The notes below the pieces were generated by a model, which did no database searches, was not told where the DNA came from, and worked only from the letters and a program-made list of their open reading frames with translations. From PALSA-1006 sp963733265 (GTDB lineage: Bacteria; Pseudomonadota; Gammaproteobacteria; Burkholderiales; Gallionellaceae), in assembly GCA_963733265.1 (NCBI GenBank), contig CAVTCF010000003.1:62001-126000 (forward strand): a stretch of 64,000 nt of DNA, read 5' to 3'. The translations under genes were made by a program, and so were the position numbers. Positions 48,132-57,712 of this stretch are shown piece by piece. Position 1 is the stretch's first letter. Every line of letters starts with the position of its first letter.

Positions 48132-49079
48132 ATGTCTGAATTCGATCTAATTAAGCGTTACTTCACCCGTGCTACCCCCGGTGCGATTCTGGGTGTAGGC
48201 GATGATGCTGCATTATTGCAATTGGGTGAAGGCATGGAGTTGGCGGTGTCAACTGACATGCTCGTCAGCGGGACACATTTTTTTCCGGATGCCGATCCGT
48301 TATTGCTCGGACATAAGACGCTTGCAGTCAACCTTTCCGATCTGGCTGCAATGGGTGCCAAGCCACGCTGGGCAACGCTGGCTTTGTCGTTACCGTCAAT
48401 TGAAGGCGCATGGCTGGAAAAATTTAGTCGCGGATTTTTTTCATTGGCAGAGCAGCACGGTGTTGAATTGGTCGGCGGTGATACTACGCGCGGCGCGCTT
48501 AATTTGTGCGTCACCATCATGGGTGAAGTTCCGAAAGGGAAGGCACTACAACGCGGCGGTGCCAAAGTGGACGATGATATCTGGGTGTCGGGTACGCTGG
48601 GTGGGGCCGCCTTGGCTTTGGCACATATGCAAGGGCGTATCGCGTTGCAACAGCATGAATTTGCCGCAAGTGGCGTGCGCTTGCATCAGCCGCAGCCCCG
48701 GGTTGTTTTGGGTTTGGCGTTGCGCGGCATTGCCAATAGTGCAATTGATATTTCAGACGGGTTGTTGGCGGATCTCGGACATATTCTTGAGCGGTCACGA
48801 GTGGGAGCTGAGATAAGTTACGCGGCTATTCCCTGTGTTAATTCAGGCAGCCAAGCGGATAACATCGTGCAACGATGCATTCTGTCCGGTGGAGATGACT
48901 ACGAATTATGTTTTACCGCATCGGTTGCATATCGCACTGAAATTGAAAAAATTTCTGCTACGCTGGCCTTGCCGCTGACGCGTATTGGCAAGGTCACGGC
49001 AGGCAACGCTTGTACGGTGCGGGCAGCCGATGGAGGCATTATGCAGATCAAGGAGCAAGGCTATGATCACTTCGCATGA
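48132..49079 (+). CDS. thiL: thiamine-monophosphate kinase
   Basis: Phosphorylates thiamine monophosphate to the active diphosphate. 315 aa from the ATG at 48132 (MSEFDLIKRYF); the frame further upstream is repeat DNA. Motifs are VGDDAALLQ (~27), STDMLVSGTHFFPDAD (~44), NLSDLAAMGAKPRWATLAL (~68), VGGDTTRG and ISDGLLADLGHI (~200). It overlaps pgpA by 17 bp. Confidence 0.96.
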   Translation: MSEFDLIKRYFTRATPGAILGVGDDAALLQLGEGMELAVSTDMLVSGTHFFPDADPLLLGHKTLAVNLSDLAAMGAKPRWATLALSLPSIEGAWLEKFSRGFFSLAEQHGVELVGGDTTRGALNLCVTIMGEVPKGKALQRGGAKVDDDIWVSGTLGGAALALAHMQGRIALQQHEFAASGVRLHQPQPRVVLGLALRGIANSAIDISDGLLADLGHILERSRVGAEISYAAIPCVNSGSQADNIVQRCILSGGDDYELCFTASVAYRTEIEKISATLALPLTRIGKVTAGNACTVRAADGGIMQIKEQGYDHFA

Positions 49080-49569
49080 CGAATTGAAATTTCAACCGGG
49101 CTGGAAATTCGTATTCAGTCATCCCGCGCATTTCTTTTCTTTTGGTTTCGGGGCCGGTTTGTTTCCTCGTTCCCCCGGTACGGCTGGTACGCTTGTTGCG
49201 TTTCCTTTGTATTGGTATCTGGCACCCCGTGTGTCGGAAGCGCTATTTATTTTGATACTGGTTTTCGCGTTTGCTATCGGCGTGTGGATGTGTGACAAGA
49301 CGGGGCGCGAGTTGGGAGTGTCCGATTACGGCGGTATTGTGTGGGACGAAATCGTCGCTTTTATGCTGGTGCTGTTCTTTACCCCGGACGGATTTATTTG
49401 GCAGTTGTTGGCGTTTTCTCTTTTTCGTCTGTTCGACATTTGGAAACCGGAACCCATTCGTCATTTTGACAAAACATGGCATGGCGGTTTGGGCGTCATG
49501 TTCGACGATATCCTTGCCGCCGGCTATGCGTTGTTGTGCCTGGCTATCATCAAAAGTGTCCTGACGTGA
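49063..49569 (+). CDS. pgpA: phosphatidylglycerophosphatase A
   Basis: 168-aa inner-membrane enzyme that dephosphorylates PGP to phosphatidylglycerol. Start at 49063 after AAGGAGCAAGG. GFGAGLFPRSPGTAGTLVA (~27-45) and GGIVWDEIVAFMLVLFF (~87) are the family signatures, with the acidic DE pair. Several hydrophobic helices are present. Its stop (TGA) overlaps the GTG of the next gene. Confidence 0.95.
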   Translation: MITSHDELKFQPGWKFVFSHPAHFFSFGFGAGLFPRSPGTAGTLVAFPLYWYLAPRVSEALFILILVFAFAIGVWMCDKTGRELGVSDYGGIVWDEIVAFMLVLFFTPDGFIWQLLAFSLFRLFDIWKPEPIRHFDKTWHGGLGVMFDDILAAGYALLCLAIIKSVLT

Positions 49570-50246
49570 AAAAAATATTGGCCTTGATGTCGTTATTAAT
49601 TTGGGTCAATTGCGCTGCTGCAGAAGAGTACAACGCCAAAGTCATCGTGGTAATTGATGGCGACACGCTGGTCGTCTTGCACAATAATGCGAAAGTAAAA
49701 ATAAGGCTGGCGAATATAGATGCACCTGAAAAAGATCAGCCTTTCGGTATGGATGCACGTCAAGTCATGATTGAAATGGCATTCAAAAAAATGGCGCACA
49801 TAGACTCGAAAGCTGTCGATAAATATGGCCGTACGGTTGCGCTGGTCTCGGTGGATGGTCTTAACGTTAATGAAGAAATGGTCAAGCGCGGCATGGCATG
49901 GGAGTATTCTTATTACAAACCGGGACGCGGCTACATGGCCTTGCAAAGTGAGGCGCAACAGGCACATCGAGGTCTGTGGTCGCAACGCAGCCCGATAGCG
50001 CCATGGGTATGGCGCAGGACACACCCGCCGACAAGATCAGATTCACCGAAAAAAGAAAGAAAAACGACGGCATCACATGCCAGAATCGGTGTGTTTAACG
50101 ACACCACCTGCGGACGCAAAAGACATTGCTCACAAATGAATTCTTGTGAGGAGGCGAATTTTTACTTTACGCAATGCGGAGTGAAATCTCTGGATAAGAC
50201 CGGCGACGGAGTGCCATGCAAACAATTGTGCAAGGAGAAAAAATAA
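49566..50246 (+). CDS. secreted thermonuclease-like protein with Excalibur-like C-terminus
   Basis: 226 aa from a GTG at 49566 that overlaps the pgpA stop (GTGA). A signal peptide (ALMSLLIWVNCAAAEE) is followed by a staphylococcal-nuclease domain (~20-145): IDGDTLVVL, RLANIDAPEKDQPFG and DKYGRTVALV carry the catalytic Arg, Glu and Arg. After a basic linker (~145-175), the end has six Cys and DKTGDGVPCKQLC, like the calcium-binding Excalibur motif, though the usual Asp set is incomplete. It would degrade DNA or RNA outside the cytoplasm. Confidence 0.88.
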   Translation: MKKILALMSLLIWVNCAAAEEYNAKVIVVIDGDTLVVLHNNAKVKIRLANIDAPEKDQPFGMDARQVMIEMAFKKMAHIDSKAVDKYGRTVALVSVDGLNVNEEMVKRGMAWEYSYYKPGRGYMALQSEAQQAHRGLWSQRSPIAPWVWRRTHPPTRSDSPKKERKTTASHARIGVFNDTTCGRKRHCSQMNSCEEANFYFTQCGVKSLDKTGDGVPCKQLCKEKK

Positions 50247-50252
50247 GCCGCG

Positions 50253-51113
50253 TTATTGCTCAATCTCTGTGGCTATCTCTGCAGCGCGTTTACGTATTGC
50301 GGCTTCCACTCGGGGGATATCGTCAGTGGTAACTCCAAGTGCATTCCATTCTTCGGTGTTGATCGTTTCTGAAACAGACTCCAGTCCTTCAAAGGTGGGC
50401 AGCATTCTTTCGATCAAATCAGTCATAATGATTAGAGGCGGTAGCTTGCGTGGAGGCGCTTCATTGTTGGAATGATGATGACGCAATACAGCAACGATGG
50501 TTTCACCAAGATTCCAATGTTGCGCCAACAGCGCGCCTAACTCGCTGTGGCTTATTTCCAGCATTTCGGCTTCAATTTCATCGAACGAGCGCGATTTTTC
50601 CGCGGCAATGCGGGCATGAAAGCGATTGCTCAGATCCGGGTTAATATATTGCAATACCAGAAAGCCAATATCGTGCAGCAATCCGGCCAGATAAATTTCC
50701 TCACTTGGTGGTCTGATATCCACCGGCATGGCGCGTGAGAGCACTTCCATCGCCATGGCAACGGACATACTGTGTTGCCATAATTGTATTATATTCAGGG
50801 TGCCGCCACGGTTGCTGCTCATTGATGAGACCATGGCAAAACTCATGGCAATCATTTTGATGCGATTGATGCCCAATACAGCGGCCGCATCATGGATGCT
50901 CATGATCTTCCTTGATGTGCCAAACAAGGGTGAATTGGACAGCCCGACAATTCGGGCCGAGATTGCAGGGTCTTTTTCGATGAGTTTGAGAAGGACCTCA
51001 TTGCTATCATCGTTTGCCATTGGTAGCGATAATATTTCCTGCGCTATTTTAGGCATGGCGGGCAACGCTTCCAGCACATCAACAGTTTGGCGCATACTCG
51101 TCGAATAACTCAC
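50253..51113 (-). CDS. HDOD domain protein
   Basis: 286 aa, nearly all one HDOD domain (~15-220): LPAMPKIAQEILSL opens it, KDPAISARIVGLSNSPLFG (~48) and YLAGLLHDIGFLVLQY (~142) are typical, and EISHSELGALLAQHWNLGE and AVLRHHHSN carry His residues of the degenerate HD site. HDOD proteins act in signalling, often beside c-di-GMP or chemotaxis proteins, without a proven enzyme activity. No other domain is attached. It is convergent with the nuclease gene. Confidence 0.93.
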   Translation of the reverse strand: MSYSTSMRQTVDVLEALPAMPKIAQEILSLPMANDDSNEVLLKLIEKDPAISARIVGLSNSPLFGTSRKIMSIHDAAAVLGINRIKMIAMSFAMVSSMSSNRGGTLNIIQLWQHSMSVAMAMEVLSRAMPVDIRPPSEEIYLAGLLHDIGFLVLQYINPDLSNRFHARIAAEKSRSFDEIEAEMLEISHSELGALLAQHWNLGETIVAVLRHHHSNNEAPPRKLPPLIIMTDLIERMLPTFEGLESVSETINTEEWNALGVTTDDIPRVEAAIRKRAAEIATEIEQ

Positions 51114-51167
51114 GATTTTTCCTTTTGTGGAACAAACCCATTATAGTGGATTTTAGAACAAGTGCTT

Positions 51168-51905
51168 CTATGAGGCATCGTCGGGAAAAACTTGCCACGT
51201 AACACGGTCGGCGTCACAGTACAACGCATTCGCATGTTTGTCCCAGTCGCCCAATACCCAACGGTCGCAAGTGTGTCCATCGAGGTGATGCAAGTGGTGC
51301 GCCGGGCGATGTGTATGTCCGTGAATGAGTCTCGGGAAATTATGCTCTGAAAGCAACTCGTTTACGGCCTGAAGATTTACATCCATGATACTCACGGACT
51401 TGAGCTGTTTTTCTGATTCACTTTTTGCCCGCAATTGCTCTATCTGGGCTATGCGGTGTGCCAGCGGCAGAGCGAGGAATTGCTGTTGCCAGGTTACGTT
51501 GCGCACTTGTTGGCGAAAAATCTGATAAGCCGTATCGTCGGTACATAACGCGTCGCCGTGGGTAAGCAAGGTCGGCGTGCCGTACAGATCAAGCATGACC
51601 GGGTCGGCAAGCAATGTCGCATGACAGGCTTTCGCCAGTTGCTTATTCATCAGAAAATCACGATTGCCATGCATGATGTAAATGCCGGTACCTTGCCCGG
51701 ATAGCGTTCGTAATGCGCCGGTAATTTCGAGGTGAAATGGGGAATTTGCATCATCGTCACCGGCCCAGTATTCAAACAGGTCGCCCAAAATATAAAGTGA
51801 CTCGGCTTGCGGGGCAATTGTCCGGATGAATTGGTGAAACAGGCGCGTGGTATCAGGCCTGTTTACACACAGGTGCAGATCGGAGATAAATAAAGAATGT
51901 GGCAT
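51168..51905 (-). CDS. lpxH: UDP-2,3-diacylglucosamine diphosphatase
   Basis: 245-aa metallophosphoesterase of lipid A synthesis; cleaves UDP-diacylglucosamine to lipid X. Metal motifs are in order: SDLHLCVNRPD (~9), LGDLFEYWAGDD (~41), MHGNRDFLM (~80), LTHGDALCTDD (~114) and IHGHTHRPAHH (~194). Length and motifs match the LpxH type. It follows the cyclophilin gene in the same leftward run. Confidence 0.96.
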   Translation of the reverse strand: MPHSLFISDLHLCVNRPDTTRLFHQFIRTIAPQAESLYILGDLFEYWAGDDDANSPFHLEITGALRTLSGQGTGIYIMHGNRDFLMNKQLAKACHATLLADPVMLDLYGTPTLLTHGDALCTDDTAYQIFRQQVRNVTWQQQFLALPLAHRIAQIEQLRAKSESEKQLKSVSIMDVNLQAVNELLSEHNFPRLIHGHTHRPAHHLHHLDGHTCDRWVLGDWDKHANALYCDADRVTWQVFPDDAS

Positions 51906-51960
51906 CGCGGATAAAGGAAACCACTAGGAACGGCACATAGAGCGCCGTTCCAGTAAATAT

Positions 51961-52566
51961 TTATTCTGTGACAACTTCAACCTTGGTAATGATGACATCT
52001 TCGGTTGGCACGTCCTGATGGAATCCTTTGGTGGACGTTTTTACTTTTTTGATCGCATCAACGACTTCGGTGCCCTCTACAACTTTACCGAACACACAAT
52101 AGCCCCAGCCTTGGGGTGTTTCACTGGTGAAGTTCAGGAAGCTATTATTCTTCACGTTGATAAAAAATTGTGCTGTAGCAGAATGAGGGTCGTTGGTTCT
52201 GGCCATTGCAACCGTATAGGCATCATTAGTCAATCCATTGTTGGCTTCATTCTGGATAGCCGCATTGACCGGCTTTTGTTTCAAACCGGGTTCAAATCCG
52301 CCGCCCTGAATCATGAAGCCGTCGATCACGCGATGGAAAATGGTATTGCTATAGAAGCCGCTGTTTGCATATTCAAGAAAATTCTTGACAGTATTAGGGG
52401 CTTTTTCAGCGTCCAGTTTGATAGTAATAACGCCGAGGTTGGTGTGGAGTTTGACCATGGGGGATTTTCCTTTTTGTGCGGGGGTTGGAGCTGCATGCGC
52501 AGGCAGGACGCACAAGCCGGCGAGCAGTAAAGCGAAAAGAGATATGGTTTTAACGAAATTTTTCAT
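51961..52566 (-). CDS. ppiA: periplasmic peptidyl-prolyl cis-trans isomerase (cyclophilin)
   Basis: 201 aa from the ATG at 52566, which overlaps the upstream stop (ATGA). A signal peptide (LFALLLAGLCVLPAHAA) makes it periplasmic. The cyclophilin domain has FHRVIDGFMIQGGGF (~77, catalytic Arg), ARTNDPHSATAQFFINV (~125) and GYCVFGKVVEGTEVVDAI. It isomerises proline bonds in exported proteins. It is encoded with two TPR/NTF2-type exported proteins upstream. Confidence 0.92.
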   Translation of the reverse strand: MKNFVKTISLFALLLAGLCVLPAHAAPTPAQKGKSPMVKLHTNLGVITIKLDAEKAPNTVKNFLEYANSGFYSNTIFHRVIDGFMIQGGGFEPGLKQKPVNAAIQNEANNGLTNDAYTVAMARTNDPHSATAQFFINVKNNSFLNFTSETPQGWGYCVFGKVVEGTEVVDAIKKVKTSTKGFHQDVPTEDVIITKVEVVTE

Positions 52567-53735
52567 GCTGAGCCCTCGTATACAATTTGCCATTTATCGT
52601 TGCGTTTCATCCAATATTGGCGTTTTATCATGCGGTTGGAAAGATTGTTGCTGTCGTAATCCTGTTCGAAGCTGACCACCACCAAGCCGGGTTGGCTGGG
52701 ATAGGGGAAGACGCTGAGTTTGGATATCGAAACCTTGATCCAGGTTTTGCCCGAGTTGACCAGTCGTTTTTGCTCGGCGAACGCGGCAAATTTGAGCTGG
52801 CCTGCGGCGAAATCCCCGGCGTAGTGCGCGAGGTAGGCATCGGTGTCGCGGCTTGCCCAGTCGCTGCGCCACTTTTCGATTTCTTCCAGTAATGCATTGC
52901 GGTCTGCGCGGTCGCTATCGTCGCTCCAATCCATCTGGCTGGTAATGATGACGGGCGTGTGCCCGATTTGCACATGTTTGCCAATTTGCAGGAGGTCGTC
53001 ATTTGATAACACAACGCAACCGTTGCTGGCACGTGGCGGGCGACTGTAAGTGTCGCTCGGCGTACCATGCAACCAGATGCCATGCCCGTCGCGTCCCAAG
53101 CGCCGATCCCATTCGTTGGGATAGCTTAGCGGATAGGCCACCGAGCCGTAAAAATCGGTCAGCTTGTCTTTGGTGAGCTTGGAGTTGATGAAGTACACAC
53201 CTAGAGGCGTTCTCTGGTCTCCTTCAGATACTTTATCTGCGCCCTTTTTGCCCACGCTGATATAAAAGTCTGCGACGTAATGAGGCTCGCCGTTAACGTT
53301 CTCATACAAGTACAGTGTGGATTTGCTGGTGTCCACCACGATGGCGTAGTGTTGGTCTGCATCGAGCTGCCAGAGATACTTGGGAACAGTGTTAAACGGT
53401 TGCTGTTGCTGCACGCGTAGCAGTCGTGCGCGCGCCTCATCCCGCAGGTCCTCCATGCGATCACGCGGCGCATTGGGCGCATTGCCGAAATTATTAAGCG
53501 CTTGCGAACGAGCCAGCAACAAATCACCCTTGACCAGTTGCGCTAGCTTGAAATTAGGATTGACCTTGAGCAGAGAGTCCACTTCGTTCAGCGCGACATC
53601 GAGCTTGTTATTGCCGATGGCTTGCAAACTATGCGCCAACAAGGCTTCCATACTGCGCGAATTATTCTCTTCAGCCTGCGCGAAAGAGGAACAAAGTGCG
53701 GCAATCAGCAATAAAGGAATAGTTGTATATCGCAT
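52563..53735 (-). CDS. L,D-transpeptidase with N-terminal TPR-like and C-terminal NTF2-like domains
   Basis: 390-aa exported protein; signal peptide to ~21. A TPR-like pair (~27-75) precedes the YkuD catalytic domain (~130-260), whose active site is HGTPSDTYSRPPRASNGCVV (Cys ~240, with His upstream), and which would cross-link peptidoglycan or attach proteins to it. The C-terminal ~105 residues (WRSDWASRDTDAYLAHYAGD...) are an NTF2/SnoaL-like domain clearly related to the end of the next upstream protein. This three-part layout is seen in ErfK-like proteins of betaproteobacteria. Confidence 0.92.
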   Translation of the reverse strand: MRYTTIPLLLIAALCSSFAQAEENNSRSMEALLAHSLQAIGNNKLDVALNEVDSLLKVNPNFKLAQLVKGDLLLARSQALNNFGNAPNAPRDRMEDLRDEARARLLRVQQQQPFNTVPKYLWQLDADQHYAIVVDTSKSTLYLYENVNGEPHYVADFYISVGKKGADKVSEGDQRTPLGVYFINSKLTKDKLTDFYGSVAYPLSYPNEWDRRLGRDGHGIWLHGTPSDTYSRPPRASNGCVVLSNDDLLQIGKHVQIGHTPVIITSQMDWSDDSDRADRNALLEEIEKWRSDWASRDTDAYLAHYAGDFAAGQLKFAAFAEQKRLVNSGKTWIKVSISKLSVFPYPSQPGLVVVSFEQDYDSNNLSNRMIKRQYWMKRNDKWQIVYEGSA

Positions 53736-53738
53736 CGG

Positions 53739-54761
53739 TCACTTACCCGCGTGTTCTTCTGCGATGAGCCATTTGTTATTGCTTTTCTCCAACACCAATG
53801 TTTTGTTGGACGAAGTGTGCAAATGGCTGGCCTGATAAGTCTGTCTAAAGCTGACGCTGGCATGACTATCATCGATCAAAGTAACCTTTGCATTGCTGAT
53901 GCCGACCCGAATGCTCTTGGGCGCAGCTATGCGGGCTTGACGCTGTTGTTCCCACGCGCTGCGGTCTTCACCATCGGGCGTCTTGTAGTCGGTGGCGTAA
54001 TATGCCAGATATTGTTTGGCGTCCTTTGATGACCATGCCGCAGCCCATGCGTGAACTGTTTTCAGCACCTCTTCGCTTGCATTTTGAGAGGATGTATTTG
54101 ATGTTGCCGCCTTGACCTGCTCAGCAGTTGCAACAACAGGTTTGGCTGGCGCCGCAGAGGATGCCGTTGCCAGCACTGTCGCATCCGGCGCAGATGCCGG
54201 AGTTGCCGCGGGAACAACATTGCGTGAGGCAATCGAAGTTCGATGATTATTGCTGCTGAATAAATCTTTAATCATTTCCAGTTTGGTTGCGGTACCGGTA
54301 TTGCTCTTGTCCAATTGCAGCGCGCGGTCATACGCTTGGCTGGCCATTTTTGCATAGATGTCGCCCAGGTTTTCATGGGCGGTTGCATAACTTGGATGTG
54401 TTCGGATCGCCATTTCAAGTTCGACTTTGGCTTTTTCATACTGGCCTTGCCCGGCATACAATACAGCGATGTTGTTATATGGCTCGGGCAGGTCAGGATA
54501 GTCCTCTGTGAGTCCGGTGAAAATCTTGATTGCTTCGGCAGTTTTGCCTTGCTCGGTAAATATCAGCCCCTTGAGAAAGCGTGCCTGTGCATCTTTGGGC
54601 TTGCTAGCCAATACCGCATCCAATTTTTCCAATGCCTGTGCTTGTTGCCCTTGTTTGAACAGCTTGTTAGCATCCTGAACTTCGTCTGCTGTAGCCAGAT
54701 TGAAACACAGCAGCAACGCAACGAGCGTGATACTTTGGCTGAATTGTTTGATCATATGCAT
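53739..54761 (-). CDS. exported TPR protein with C-terminal NTF2-like domain
   Basis: 340 aa from an ATG at 54761 (another ATG at 54755 is possible; GGAAAA lies upstream). A signal peptide ends near LATADE. Three or four TPR units follow (~28-165; KLFKQGQQAQALEKLDAVLA, YNNIAVLYAGQGQYEKAKVE), then an Ala/Pro/Ser-rich linker (~190-235) and an NTF2-like domain starting AWAAAWSSKDAKQYLAYYA. The last domain matches that of the L,D-transpeptidase 3 bp downstream, so the pair probably works together on the wall. No enzyme site is seen. Confidence 0.82.
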   Translation of the reverse strand: MHMIKQFSQSITLVALLLCFNLATADEVQDANKLFKQGQQAQALEKLDAVLASKPKDAQARFLKGLIFTEQGKTAEAIKIFTGLTEDYPDLPEPYNNIAVLYAGQGQYEKAKVELEMAIRTHPSYATAHENLGDIYAKMASQAYDRALQLDKSNTGTATKLEMIKDLFSSNNHRTSIASRNVVPAATPASAPDATVLATASSAAPAKPVVATAEQVKAATSNTSSQNASEEVLKTVHAWAAAWSSKDAKQYLAYYATDYKTPDGEDRSAWEQQRQARIAAPKSIRVGISNAKVTLIDDSHASVSFRQTYQASHLHTSSNKTLVLEKSNNKWLIAEEHAGK

Positions 54762-54971
54762 CAAAATATTTTTCCGGAAAATGCTATAAATTCGTATATC
54801 GACGGAATAGTCCATCGGAAGGGGACGAATTCTACCAAAGAAGCGCATATCTTTCACAAGTTATCATCCTAAGGAAACACGACAAAACCGAATAAATCCG
54901 CGTTTCCCTAAAGCGTCAAACGCATTTTCGGGTAAAATCTGCCATCTTTCGTTATAGGCATTTCATGATCC

Positions 54972-56651
54972 ATGAGCAGCAATACACCAGATTCAGCAGC
55001 CCCGGTTTCCAATTTCATTCGCACGATTATTGATAGCGACCTTGCCAGCGGTAAGCACAAGAGCATCATCACCCGCTTCCCGCCGGAGCCGAACGGATAT
55101 TTGCACGTTGGCCACGCCAAGTCGATCTGTCTGAATTTCGGGCTGGCAAAAGATTACAACGGCAAATGTAATCTAAGATTCGATGACACCAATCCCGAGA
55201 AAGAGAGCGAGGAATACGCGCAATCAATTCAGGACGATGTGCGCTGGCTGGGTTTTCAGTGGAATGGCGAAGTGCGCTGGGCGTCGGATTATTTCGATGC
55301 GCTGTATGGGTTCGCGGTGGAGTTGATTAACAAAGGCCTGGCCTATGTGGATGATCTCACCCCTGAGCAAATGCGCGAATATCGCGGTACCTTAACTCAA
55401 GCGGGGAAAAACAGCCCGAACAGGGATCGTTCGGCAGCCGAAAATCTCGACCTGTTTACGCGCATGAAAAACGGTGAATTTGCCGACGGTGCCATGGTGC
55501 TGCGCGCCAAAATCGACATGACCTCACCCAATATCAACATGCGCGACCCCGCCATCTACCGCATCCGCCGCAGCCATCACATCCGCTCCGGTGATAAATG
55601 GTGTATCTACCCGATGTACGATTACACCCACTGCATCTCGGATGCGCTGGAAGGAATTACGCACTCCATTTGCACGCTGGAGTTTGAAGATCATCGTCCG
55701 CTGTACGACTGGGTGCTGGATAACATTACTATTCCTTGCCACCCGCGCCAATATGAATTCTCGCGCTTGGAGTTGCACTACACTATCACCAGCAAACGCA
55801 AGCTGCTGCAATTGGTGAATGAAAAACACGTGAGCGGTTGGGATGATCCGCGCATGCCTACCATCAGCGGTATGCGCCGCAGGGGATACACACCGGAGGG
55901 CATCCGCGAATTCGCCAAACGCATCGGCGTTTCCAAGAGCGACAACAATGTGGATATCGCGGTGATGGAAGGGGCGATCCGCGAAGATTTGGAATTGCGC
56001 GCCCCGCGCGTGATGGCCGTGATCAATCCGCTGAAAGTGACCATTACCAATTTCGACGGCGCACAAACGCGCGAAGCCGACTTTCATCCCAATCTGCCTG
56101 ATCTGGGCAAGCGTGTCGTCCCGTTCAGCAGTTCGCTATATATCGAAGCGGATGATTTTGCCGAAGTGCCGCCTCCCGGTTGGAAGCGCCTCACGCTCGG
56201 CGGCGAGATTCGCCTGCGCCATAGTTATGTGATGCGTTGCGATGAAGCTGTGAAGGATGCGACAGGCAAAGTGATCGAGTTGCGTTGCAGTATCGACCAC
56301 AACACGCTGGGCAAAAATCCGGAAGGACGCAAAGTCAAAGGTGTGATTCACTTTTTATCGCAAGAACATGCGTTGCCTGCCGAGATTCGTTTGTATGACC
56401 GTTTGTTTACGGTGGCGGAACCGGATGGCGACAAGGACGTGGATTTCTGCAAGTATCTGAACCCGGCTTCACTCACCGTAGTGCAAGGATGGGTTGAAAG
56501 CAGTGTTAAAGACGCCGCACCGGAAACGCGCTACCAGTTTGAGCGGCTGGGTTACTTTGTGACGGATCGGCGTGACCATCAAGCAGGTGGCAAACTGGTG
56601 TTCAATCGCACGGTGACATTGAGAGATTCCTGGGCGAAAGAACAAGGGTGA
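54972..56651 (+). CDS. glnS: glutaminyl-tRNA synthetase
   Basis: Charges tRNA-Gln; class Ic synthetase of 559 aa, close to the E. coli length. FPPEPNGYLHVGHAKSICLN holds the HIGH-type site (~37-56), and ITSKRKLLQLVNE (~275) is the KMSKS equivalent. GWDDPRMPTISGMRRRG is the family signature, and the C-terminal anticodon barrels are complete. It is monocistronic, with a divergent TPR gene upstream. Confidence 0.98.
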   Translation: MSSNTPDSAAPVSNFIRTIIDSDLASGKHKSIITRFPPEPNGYLHVGHAKSICLNFGLAKDYNGKCNLRFDDTNPEKESEEYAQSIQDDVRWLGFQWNGEVRWASDYFDALYGFAVELINKGLAYVDDLTPEQMREYRGTLTQAGKNSPNRDRSAAENLDLFTRMKNGEFADGAMVLRAKIDMTSPNINMRDPAIYRIRRSHHIRSGDKWCIYPMYDYTHCISDALEGITHSICTLEFEDHRPLYDWVLDNITIPCHPRQYEFSRLELHYTITSKRKLLQLVNEKHVSGWDDPRMPTISGMRRRGYTPEGIREFAKRIGVSKSDNNVDIAVMEGAIREDLELRAPRVMAVINPLKVTITNFDGAQTREADFHPNLPDLGKRVVPFSSSLYIEADDFAEVPPPGWKRLTLGGEIRLRHSYVMRCDEAVKDATGKVIELRCSIDHNTLGKNPEGRKVKGVIHFLSQEHALPAEIRLYDRLFTVAEPDGDKDVDFCKYLNPASLTVVQGWVESSVKDAAPETRYQFERLGYFVTDRRDHQAGGKLVFNRTVTLRDSWAKEQG

Positions 56652-56742
56652 TCGTCAGATGTTGGCTGACAGTAAATGGGCCAGGAACAGCCATTCGAGG
56701 TTGATCTTTAATTATGAGTTTCAGCACTGACAAAGGAGCTGC

Positions 56743-57654
56743 ATGAAACGAACAGCTTGGGTTGCTCTAGGTTGGTTTGCGTTGGTGACTACGACGCATG
56801 CGGCCTACTTGGATTGTAAGAAAGCACGGAGCAAAGTTGAATATTTGATTTGTGATGAAAAGAACAATCCTACTTTGTGGTCGATGGATTTCAAAATGAA
56901 CACTTTCTATGACCATTTACTCCGAGGATCTGAGAACAAACAAGATGTCATTAAAGTGCAAAAAAAATGGCTAAAAGAAGTGCGTAACGGCTGTGCAGAG
57001 GCATCTTGTTTGAAGAAAGCTTATGAAGATCGCATTGCTGATTTACAACAGACTTCCACACTCTGTTACTCACAAGAGGTGATGGTATTTTCTTGTGAGG
57101 TTCCACAACATAAAAAAGTTTCACTTTGTGCTTCCCGTGATGCAAGCCCAGATGTTGGTTATATGCAGCTTAGGATGGGAAACAGCATTTCAGCATTGGA
57201 AAAAGTGATCCCTCCGCAGAAGCGTTTAGCTAGGGATTCATTTTCATATTATTCCTATAATTATCCCAAAGGTGGGACTGAGGCAGTATCAATATGGGAT
57301 GGCGAATTTAGATATAGTTTGTTTTCCACTAGCTCAGCTATCGGATATAACGGATCAGGAGTTATCCTCAGCCGAGGTAAATCGCCCATTCGAGAAAAAG
57401 ATACAGGGGCGTTCCTAAGCGACAGGCAACCGCCTATTAGAGTTTCCTTTACCAAATGCATTGGTGAACCGATAATTTTTGATGAGTACCTAAAATATTC
57501 TCCAGTCTCATTCTATAATTTAAGTGACAGTCTGGATTTGTTTAGTGCGCATGGAGATATCAGCACATATGGTCCAGAGACTGATGCAAATTTTGGCTTA
57601 GACCTTGAAAAGGAATCTCCACATGCTGGGGAATTAGAGGTGTCGCCTCCGTGA
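56743..57654 (+). CDS. LprI-like exported protein
   Basis: 303 aa with a signal peptide (cleavage near THAAYLD, ~20). The N-terminal part carries the LprI-type pattern: LDCKKARSKVEYLICDEKN, DHLLRGSENKQDVIKVQKKW and RNGCAEASCLKKAYEDRI, with four Cys spaced for two disulfides (~24, ~38, ~87, ~92). The remaining ~190 residues are beta-rich and not recognised. LprI-like domains include lysozyme inhibitors, but no target is implied. Codon use is more AT-rich than neighbours, which suggests an acquired gene between two synthetase genes. Confidence 0.7.
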   Translation: MKRTAWVALGWFALVTTTHAAYLDCKKARSKVEYLICDEKNNPTLWSMDFKMNTFYDHLLRGSENKQDVIKVQKKWLKEVRNGCAEASCLKKAYEDRIADLQQTSTLCYSQEVMVFSCEVPQHKKVSLCASRDASPDVGYMQLRMGNSISALEKVIPPQKRLARDSFSYYSYNYPKGGTEAVSIWDGEFRYSLFSTSSAIGYNGSGVILSRGKSPIREKDTGAFLSDRQPPIRVSFTKCIGEPIIFDEYLKYSPVSFYNLSDSLDLFSAHGDISTYGPETDANFGLDLEKESPHAGELEVSPP

Positions 57655-57712
57655 ATGCCAATTATGCCGCCTATGGAATGAACTGGGAGGCCTTGAAATA
57701 AACCCGATTTAG

